From Hyphococcus flavus (GTDB lineage Bacteria; Pseudomonadota; Alphaproteobacteria; Caulobacterales; Parvularculaceae): a stretch of 64,000 bases of DNA. This document shows, one piece after another, positions 58,482-64,000 of this stretch. The position numbers were made by a program, and so were the translations under genes. How positions within the stretch are numbered: position 1 is the first letter of the stretch; the number at the start of each line of letters is the position of its first letter. The stretch is from NCBI RefSeq assembly GCF_028748065.1, contig NZ_CP118166.1, positions 573,501-637,500 on the forward strand, given 5' to 3'. The notes below the pieces were generated by a model. It did no database searches and was not told where the DNA came from. It saw only the letters and a program-made list of their open reading frames with translations.

Positions 58482-60296
58482 ATGAGAAATTTCCTTTCGG
58501 AACTAAGACGGCGCAATGTCTTCCGTGTGGCTGGCGCCTATGGCGTTGCAGGCTGGCTTTTGGCGCAGGTCGCGGCGACGCTGGAGGGCGCGGTCGGTCT
58601 GCCCGCCTGGTTTGACGGCATGGTCGTCAGCCTGCTGCTGATCGGTTTCCCCATTGCGCTGATCCTTGCCTGGGCGTTCGAACTGACGCCGGAGGGCGTC
58701 AAGCTCACTGCCGCTGCGCCAGACGGTGAAGGCGCAGCGCCCAAAACCGCCAAAGCGCTGGACTATGCTATTATCGGCGGGCTGATCTTTGTCGCCATGC
58801 TGATTGTTGCGGACAGGCTCATGCCGGAAAAGTCGCCCGCAGTAGATACGACAGCGAATTCTGAACCCGCCGCCGCCTCTATCGCCGTTCTTCCTTTTGC
58901 TGACTTATCGCCATCAGGTGATCAGGAATACTTCTCTGACGGGATCGCCGAGGAAATTCTGAACGTCCTTGTGCGGATCGATGGTCTTGAGGTGACGTCA
59001 CGCACATCATCCTTCCAGTTCAAGGGGCAAGAGCTTGGCGTGCCGGAGATCGCTGAGCGCCTGACTGTACGCCATGTGCTTGAAGGCTCGGTCAGAAAAG
59101 CCGGCGACACCATCCGCATCACGGCGCAGCTAATTGACGCGCGCACAGATGCTCATCTGTGGTCGGACACATTCGACCGGCCGCTGACGGCCGCAAATAT
59201 CTTCGCCATACAGGACGAAATCGCCGAAGCTATTGTTGAGGCGCTAAGCGAAGTCATGGGTGTCGCCGCACCGCCAGAAATCAACGTTACGCCAGTGACG
59301 GATAACGTGGCTGCCTATGACCTGTTTCTGAAAGCACGGGAATATTATGTTGCGCGAACGAGACTCGACGAGGTGGAAGCGCTGCTGGCGCGCGCCACGG
59401 AGCAAGATCCCAACTTCGCCGACGCCTGGGCGTTGCACGCCGCCGTTATCAGCCTGTTTGTGGAGTATGGCTACGCGCCGATGACCGACTGGGACGAGCA
59501 TGTCCGCAAGAACCGTGAATTCGCCGACCGCGCGTTATCGCTTGACCCGGATAACGCCATCGCTATCGCCGCAAAGGCGAACGCCCGCTCGATCTCAGCG
59601 CAGAAAATGCACAGCAAGGAAGATTTCGCCGACATCATTTCGGAGTTCAAGCGCGCCCTTGCCATTAACCCGCGCGACGGCTCGACCCTGAACTGGCTCG
59701 GCCTCACCTATAACACAGTTGGCGAGCGCGAGCGCGGGCTGGAACAATTTCAGGCTTGTCTGAAATATGAGCCATTCTACGCGCCATGCGCCGAAAACAT
59801 TTATGACGCCCAGGCCGCCCTTGGCATGGCGGATGAAGCGTGGGCGAGTTATCAGCATTCTCTGGACAAGGGGCTGGTGACGACAAGCTGGACGAATTTT
59901 GGACTGCTGGCGAAATACGACAACGCCGTCGCATTCAAGATCGCCGCCAACAAGGAAGGCATGCTGCAAGGGTACCGGCGGCATGACGAATTGTATGACG
60001 CATTCAAAAATATCGATGCGGACCATGGCGAACTTGCCAAAGACGCGCTCAGTTTCGCCCGTCTCAAAAATCAAGACTCACCGGGCGAAAATCTCGCCCT
60101 GCTGTTAACGCCGCTCGGCGCCTATGATTTGACTCCGCTGCCTGCAGTGACCTGGCTGCCGGAATTGCGCAATTACAGGCAATCGGAACAATTCAAAAAC
60201 TACATCCGCCGGTCTGGCGTATACGACTACTGGCGCAAGGTTGGCTTTCCACCGCAATGCAAGCCACGGGGTGAAAACGACTTTGCCTGCGAGTAA
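58482..60296 (+). CDS. Three-helix membrane protein with TolB-like and TPR domains
   Basis: The 604-residue protein has a short cytoplasmic start (FLSELRRRNVFRVAGAYG), membrane helices about 14-33, 45-67 and 95-113, then a TolB/FlgO-like domain (about 130-265; AVLPFADLSPSGDQEYFSDGIAEEIL) and TPR repeats (about 280-500). This is the layout of many adenylate-cyclase-linked or CadC-like proteins without the output domain. Usual function is periplasmic protein-protein contact. GGGGCGAG precedes the ATG. A terminator lies upstream, so it starts a new unit. Confidence 0.85.
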   Translation: MRNFLSELRRRNVFRVAGAYGVAGWLLAQVAATLEGAVGLPAWFDGMVVSLLLIGFPIALILAWAFELTPEGVKLTAAAPDGEGAAPKTAKALDYAIIGGLIFVAMLIVADRLMPEKSPAVDTTANSEPAAASIAVLPFADLSPSGDQEYFSDGIAEEILNVLVRIDGLEVTSRTSSFQFKGQELGVPEIAERLTVRHVLEGSVRKAGDTIRITAQLIDARTDAHLWSDTFDRPLTAANIFAIQDEIAEAIVEALSEVMGVAAPPEINVTPVTDNVAAYDLFLKAREYYVARTRLDEVEALLARATEQDPNFADAWALHAAVISLFVEYGYAPMTDWDEHVRKNREFADRALSLDPDNAIAIAAKANARSISAQKMHSKEDFADIISEFKRALAINPRDGSTLNWLGLTYNTVGERERGLEQFQACLKYEPFYAPCAENIYDAQAALGMADEAWASYQHSLDKGLVTTSWTNFGLLAKYDNAVAFKIAANKEGMLQGYRRHDELYDAFKNIDADHGELAKDALSFARLKNQDSPGENLALLLTPLGAYDLTPLPAVTWLPELRNYRQSEQFKNYIRRSGVYDYWRKVGFPPQCKPRGENDFACE

Positions 60297-60357
60297 CGGC
60301 GCATCACCGGCGCCGCGTTATTGTCTTGTATAAATTAAAAAACGAAGGGGACTATTC

Positions 60358-60831
60358 GTGAGGCAGTTTATAATATTTTTGGGCTTTGCGGCGCTGGCCG
60401 CATGTTCGAACGCGCCGGACACGACCGCGACGGAACAAAATGCAAAAGCCCTTGTCGAGGCAGTCTACGCCGGCTTCGCCGCTGGCGATATGGATCGCGT
60501 CACCGGCGCAATGGCGGCGGACATCGTCTGGAACGAGGCGGAAGGCAATCCCTATGCAGACAATAACCCTTACGTGGGTCCCGAAACGGTCTTAACCGGC
60601 CTCTTAGCGCGACTTGGCGGCGAATGGGACGGCTTTGCCGCCGTACCGCAGGAATATGTGAGCGAGGGCGGCCGCGTCATCGTCTTCGGCCGTTACGGCG
60701 GAACTTATAAAGCTTCAGGCAAATCCATGGACGCGCCGTTCGTTCATTCATGGACCGTTGTTGACGGCAAGATCACCGCGTTTCAGCAATATACTGATAC
60801 GGCGGAACACGCCGCTGTCATGGCGCAATAG
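60358..60831 (+). CDS. NTF2-like lipoprotein (SnoaL/ketosteroid-isomerase fold)
   Basis: The 157-residue protein starts with GTG, with AAGGGG upstream, and has a lipoprotein signal (FIIFLGFAALAAC, lipobox LAAC). The mature part has the NTF2-like pattern ALVEAVYAGFAAGDMDRVTGAM, DIVWNEAEGNPY and VHSWTVVDGKITAFQQYTDTA. These cone-shaped folds bind small hydrophobic ligands; no catalytic role can be stated. The next gene begins 24 bp after its stop. Confidence 0.85.
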   Translation: MRQFIIFLGFAALAACSNAPDTTATEQNAKALVEAVYAGFAAGDMDRVTGAMAADIVWNEAEGNPYADNNPYVGPETVLTGLLARLGGEWDGFAAVPQEYVSEGGRVIVFGRYGGTYKASGKSMDAPFVHSWTVVDGKITAFQQYTDTAEHAAVMAQ

Positions 60832-60855
60832 CGCACGACTTCCGGGGGCCGCGCC

Positions 60856-61326
60856 ATGGAATTTGAAGCGTTTCGGGTGATTGCGCAGATTGCGGCGGGC
60901 CTTTCCGGATTCGTCGGCATATTGCTCGTCCTGCAGGACCGGCTGGCGCGTTTGCCGCGACGGCAGATGCTCGGCTTCTTGCAATCGAGCATCGGCACGC
61001 TGGCGTTTGCGCTCCTGCCCGACTTTGTCTTTTCCCTGCCCATCGCGCCGGCGCTTGGCTGGCAGATTCTCGGCGGGCTGTTCGGCGCCTATCATCTGTT
61101 CATCTATGTGTTCTTCCTCAGCGGTTACGGCGATTTCAGAAATATGCCACCCATCCAGATCACGGTCTGCATCGCATCGATCCCGGTGATCGGCGCCAAG
61201 CTATTGTTGGGGCTTGGTCTCTTCGCCGCGCTAGCGCCGAACATCTATCACCTTGGCCTTTTATGGACCGTTGGCGTTTCGATCTTTTTCTTTGTGCAGG
61301 TTATTTTGAATGAGGCCAGTGAATGA
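60856..61326 (+). CDS. Multi-pass membrane protein of unknown function
   Basis: The 156-residue protein has four predicted membrane helices: about 7-27, 46-65, 69-91 and 103-127, with a further segment at the end. It has no recognised motif. It overlaps the next gene by 4 bp (ATGA), so they are translationally coupled. It begins the packed series of small membrane proteins that runs to the window end. Confidence 0.65.
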   Translation: MEFEAFRVIAQIAAGLSGFVGILLVLQDRLARLPRRQMLGFLQSSIGTLAFALLPDFVFSLPIAPALGWQILGGLFGAYHLFIYVFFLSGYGDFRNMPPIQITVCIASIPVIGAKLLLGLGLFAALAPNIYHLGLLWTVGVSIFFFVQVILNEASE

Positions 61327-61811
61327 CGCTCAATGACGTTTATCTGATTTCACAGATTATCGCCGTTCTGCTGGTCGCGCCAACACTGCTCTACCTCGCG
61401 CTGCAAATCCGCCAGGGCGCCGAACAGCTTCGCTCCGAAACCCGGCAGACGCAGCTCGAAAATGATCAAGTCGGCGTTTACAAGTTCGTTGAATTTCCCG
61501 AACTCGGACGGATAGCCTCCCAGACCGAAACGCCGTCATTCGAGGAAAAGACCAAGCTTGTTTTCTGGATGATCGGCCAAATGCGCGCGCGCGAGTATGA
61601 ATGGTTACAATATAAGAGCGGCGCAATGACGAAAGAAGCATGGGAGACTTATCGCGGCGTCATCTATTTCGTACTGGGAACGGCGCGAAACAGGGCGTTG
61701 TGGGAGCTCTGCAAGAGTTATTTCAATGCGGAATTCGTCGCGTCGGTCAACGACATGATGTGCGACGTTCCGCAGATTGAGTTCTGGGAACAGCTGGAAA
61801 AAACCGGCTAA
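61323..61811 (+). CDS. N-terminally anchored membrane protein of unknown function
   Basis: The 162-residue protein has one N-terminal helix (LISQIIAVLLVAPTLLYLALQI) followed by a QIRQGAEQLRSETRQTQ segment and a helical cytoplasmic or periplasmic domain with GQMRAREYEWLQYKSG. Similar layout to the gene at 61839 (helix, then a short R-Q-rich segment), and both may be distant homologues. It overlaps the previous gene by 4 bp. Confidence 0.65.
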   Translation: MTLNDVYLISQIIAVLLVAPTLLYLALQIRQGAEQLRSETRQTQLENDQVGVYKFVEFPELGRIASQTETPSFEEKTKLVFWMIGQMRAREYEWLQYKSGAMTKEAWETYRGVIYFVLGTARNRALWELCKSYFNAEFVASVNDMMCDVPQIEFWEQLEKTG

Positions 61812-61838
61812 ACACGAGCCACAAGGGAATCTACCGTA

Positions 61839-62390
61839 ATGGCGGCAATAAATTTCGACAGAGTGAACAAATGGCTGATGCTGGGCGCGAATATCGGTGT
61901 CGTCCTGGGGCTGATTATTCTGATCATCGAGGTCCGCCAGAACGCCGCGCTCACGCGCACAGCCCTCGAATCGGCGAAAAACGATCAGCTTGCAGACATT
62001 GAATTGAGCATCGCGTCGCCTGCTGTTGCAGCGGCGTGGACAAAATCCATTCGCGCGCCCGAAACAATGACCGATGCAGACATCAGGATGGTGGAGTCCC
62101 ATCTTGTCGCCGTGACGCTGCAATGGGACAATCTGTTTCAGATGGAGGACAGCGGACTTGCCAGCCGCGCGCGAACAATAAGGCACATTCAAAACACCGC
62201 GCCTTATTATTTCGGCTCAGCACATGCGAAAAACTGGTGGCGGCTGCAGGAACAGGGCTGGGAAAATACGCCCATGGTGGAAGTGGCTGGGCCGGTCATC
62301 GAAGCGCTCGATCCGGATTTCTTGCTTAACTATCTGGAAAGCAGCCGGTTGAGCGCGCCGCCTCCGTCGTCAGAGGAGGCAGTTGAGTAA
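61839..62390 (+). CDS. N-terminally anchored membrane protein, similar in layout to its upstream neighbour
   Basis: The 183-residue protein has one helix (WLMLGANIGVVLGLIILIIEV), then RQNAALTRTALESAKNDQLADIE, a helical part and a Ser/Pro-rich acidic tail. The EVRQNAA stretch after the helix resembles the QIRQGAE stretch of the preceding gene. Its stop touches the start of the next gene (1-bp overlap, TAATG). No family name can be given with certainty. Confidence 0.65.
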   Translation: MAAINFDRVNKWLMLGANIGVVLGLIILIIEVRQNAALTRTALESAKNDQLADIELSIASPAVAAAWTKSIRAPETMTDADIRMVESHLVAVTLQWDNLFQMEDSGLASRARTIRHIQNTAPYYFGSAHAKNWWRLQEQGWENTPMVEVAGPVIEALDPDFLLNYLESSRLSAPPPSSEEAVE

Positions 62391-62515
62391 TGCTCCTCCG
62401 CCGCATCACCGAACATGTCAAAGCCCAGAACTGGACCGCCGTCGCGCTCGACTTTGTCATTGTCGTTGTCGGCGTCTTTATCGGGGTGCAGATCGGCAAC
62501 TGGAACGCCTCGCGT
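62390..62515 (+). repeat. Repeated anchor-coding segment, copy 1
   Basis: The first 126 bases encode the amphipathic stretch and membrane helix. At the DNA level they are nearly the same as the starts at 63187 and 63924, with the differences mostly at third codon positions. Similarity stops abruptly after the NWN codons. Confidence 0.8.
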
Positions 62516-63190
62516 CAACAACATCAAATCTATGAGGAAGCGTTCGACCGGACAATTGTCGAGCTGCAAACCAATCTCGAATCGCTGGAGTCGACTCGAG
62601 AAACAGTTGAAACAAGTCTTCCCCTCGTTCAGCAGGCGATCGAGGATCTGCGCGCTTGTCGCGCGGGTGACGAAGCCCACGCCAATGTACAGGCCGCCTT
62701 TGCCCCGACAGGCGTATTGGTCAGCTTTGCTCTGGACACAAAAGCCCTCGACCAATTGATCAATAATGACAATTTTCTGCCCTTCCAGACGCCGGACACC
62801 CGAAAACGCCTGATGGCTTTGTCGACAAGGCTCAATACGTTGCAACAAAAGTCCATGAGCATGAATGAACGCACCGCCATGACGGCGAAAGATGTCTCTC
62901 ACATCGTACAGCCTGGTCCGCTGGTGATGGAAGGCCCGGATCAGATTGTTGACGCGCTGCGACAAGGCGTTATCGGAAGCCCGGAAATGGTTCGGAAAAG
63001 CACGCTAATGGCGCCGCTGGCGCAAGTCTGTGAAGACGAGGCGTTGCGCAATAGATTCTACGCTTGGGAAGCCGAAGCCTATTATCATTCGGTGATGGCG
63101 GCGTTGGCGATAGAACGCATCCGCGAAAACCTTGAAGCGTTTGGGCGCCCAGTAAAGGCGACCGGCGATGTGACGGAAGAAACGAAATGA
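62390..63190 (+). CDS. DUF6090-like membrane-anchored protein, first copy of tandem array
   Basis: The 266-residue protein opens with LLRRITEHVKAQNWTAVALD and a membrane helix FVIVVVGVFIGVQIGNWN, as in DUF6090-type proteins (short basic amphipathic stretch, one helix, then NWN). The C-terminal domain is coiled and helical with two cysteines (RACRAGDEA, AQVCEDEAL). The first 42 codons are almost identical to those of the next two genes, the rest is not. It overlaps the next gene by 4 bp. Function is unknown. Confidence 0.75.
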   Translation: MLLRRITEHVKAQNWTAVALDFVIVVVGVFIGVQIGNWNASRQQHQIYEEAFDRTIVELQTNLESLESTRETVETSLPLVQQAIEDLRACRAGDEAHANVQAAFAPTGVLVSFALDTKALDQLINNDNFLPFQTPDTRKRLMALSTRLNTLQQKSMSMNERTAMTAKDVSHIVQPGPLVMEGPDQIVDALRQGVIGSPEMVRKSTLMAPLAQVCEDEALRNRFYAWEAEAYYHSVMAALAIERIRENLEAFGRPVKATGDVTEETK

Positions 63191-63312
63191 TCCTGCGCCG
63201 CATCACCGAACACGTAAAGGCCCAGAACTGGACCGCCGTGGCGCTCGATTTCGTCATCGTCGTTGTCGGCGTCTTCATCGGCATTCAGGTCGCCAACTGG
63301 AATGATGCGAGG
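63187..63312 (+). repeat. Repeated anchor-coding segment, copy 2
   Basis: Same 126-base anchor segment as at 62390, with mainly synonymous differences. The third copy (63924 onward) is cut by the window edge. Confidence 0.8.
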
Positions 63313-63924
63313 CAAGAGCGTGCGACGGAAGCGACCTATCTGAGGTCATTGCAAACGGATATCGCGGTATCGACCAATCTTCTCGATGAGCACATGGCTC
63401 ATATCGCTGATCGCCAGCGGGCGCTCGCCGTGCTCGCCAACGCCGACAAAGACGCCGTCGCGCGCGAGGTCTTTGACGATCTCATGCGCATTGGGCTTTA
63501 TGAGCTGCAGTTTCTCAATGTTCAGCGCAACACCTATCAGGCGCTGGAGAATGCCGGACGGATTGGCGTGCTGCGGGATCTGGCGTTGCAACAGTCACTG
63601 GTCGACCAGACCGTGCAGATTGCGGCGATCCGCGAATACGAAGCGGATATGGCTCGGTTCCAGCATCGCTGGGTCGATGAGTTTCTCCTCGAAAACTATC
63701 ACATCAGCAACATGATTGACTTCGACGGGGCGGAGGTAGAGGGCCGTCGCGACGACATTTCCGATTACACGCAAATGCTCGACGACCGGCGGATCCGGAA
63801 CCTGTCCGCATTTCTTTACGACATACTTAATGAACAGCGTGCTCACGCCGAGACCTTGCGAGCCGCTTATGATTCCTCGGCCGCGAACGCCGCCGCGCGC
63901 CTTGCCAGACTGGGAGAGAACTAA
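63187..63924 (+). CDS. DUF6090-like membrane-anchored protein, second copy of tandem array
   Basis: The 245-residue protein repeats the opening ILRRITEHVKAQNWTAVALD with FVIVVVGVFIGIQVANWND, then has a different C-terminal domain (ATYLRSLQTDIAVSTNLLDEH, NVQRNTYQALENAGRIGVLRD). That second part differs from the preceding copy. LQTDIAVS and NTYQALENAGRIG are common to DUF6090-type proteins. It overlaps the previous gene by 4 bp and the next by 1 bp (TAATG). Confidence 0.8.
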   Translation: MILRRITEHVKAQNWTAVALDFVIVVVGVFIGIQVANWNDARQERATEATYLRSLQTDIAVSTNLLDEHMAHIADRQRALAVLANADKDAVAREVFDDLMRIGLYELQFLNVQRNTYQALENAGRIGVLRDLALQQSLVDQTVQIAAIREYEADMARFQHRWVDEFLLENYHISNMIDFDGAEVEGRRDDISDYTQMLDDRRIRNLSAFLYDILNEQRAHAETLRAAYDSSAANAAARLARLGEN

Positions 63925-64000
63925 TGATCCTCCGCCGCATCACCGAACACGTCAAAGCGCAGAACTGGACCGCCGTCGCGCTGGACTTTGTCATTGTCGT
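63924..64000 (+). CDS. DUF6090-like membrane-anchored protein, third copy (cut by window edge)
   Basis: Only 25 codons lie in the window: ILRRITEHVKAQNWTAVALD and the first residues of the membrane helix. The peptide is identical to that of the copy at 63187 so far. The ATG overlaps the stop of the preceding gene by one base. The array continues to the right. Confidence 0.8.
   Translation, partial: MILRRITEHVKAQNWTAVALDFVIV

Noticed and set aside
1-64000. CRISPR arrays, insertion sequences, tRNA or rRNA genes
   Set aside because: No regularly spaced repeats, transposase genes, cloverleaf-like segments or rRNA motifs were recognised by eye; a covariance-model search would be needed to exclude small RNAs.

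Overview
The window is chromosomal DNA of an alphaproteobacterium. It looks like a stalked or marine type such as the Parvularculaceae, Hyphomonadaceae or Maricaulaceae. The reasons are a complete Rhodobacter-type gene transfer agent (GTA) cluster, an arginine pathway built on N-acetylornithine carbamoyltransferase plus a fused N-acetylglutamate synthase/kinase, a PleC/DivJ-like histidine kinase, GC-rich coding sequence and tightly overlapping genes. The genus is inference; no rRNA or tRNA gene was seen.

Layout. 1-5.8 kb: HxlR-type regulator (cut by the window edge), small exported protein, exported metallo-beta-lactamase-fold hydrolase, class II DAHP synthase, and a Gfo/Idh/MocA oxidoreductase overlapping a DegT-type sugar aminotransferase. 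5.9-11.7 kb (minus strand): Kef-type antiporter, argC, argB (NAGS/K fusion), an AT-richer unknown exported protein, and N-acetylornithine carbamoyltransferase. 12-16.4 kb: hybrid-PAS histidine kinase, then an ECF sigma factor, a probable anti-sigma factor, a CpxP-like periplasmic protein and an EF-hand protein. 16.5-23.8 kb (minus strand): HU, glnE, and a tightly packed set of two phytoene-desaturase-like flavoproteins and a GcvT-fold protein. 24-31.6 kb: HtrA protease with a two-component system, alpha/beta-hydrolase-OsmC fusion, unknown helical protein and DnaJ-like chaperone. 31.9-33.6 kb: DUF885 lipoprotein peptidase.

33.6-47.9 kb (minus strand): a full GTA structural cluster from gp1 (small terminase-like) to gp15 (tail-tip hub), all frames open. 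Three things stand out. The gp10/gp10.1 tail chaperone pair carries the exact heptamer GGGAAAG in the phase needed for a lambda G/GT-type -1 frameshift, and gp10.1 has no convincing start of its own. A plus-strand three-helix membrane protein gene with its own promoter-like sequence lies between gp13 and gp14. An array of CACCA/TGGTG half-sites precedes gp1. These suggest an expressed, maintained GTA.

48-64 kb: TonB-C lipoprotein, a thioredoxin-fold/2OG-Fe(II) dioxygenase fusion, YcgN cysteine-cluster protein, PhyH-like dioxygenase, M28 peptidase, a cysteine-containing SufR-like regulator divergent from a VOC protein/26-residue microprotein/flavodoxin-like operon, two small exported proteins, a secreted HExxHxxGxxH protease, a TolB/TPR signalling protein, and finally a tightly packed series of small membrane proteins. 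The last three start with an almost identical membrane anchor followed by unrelated or diverged C-terminal domains, and the array continues beyond the window.
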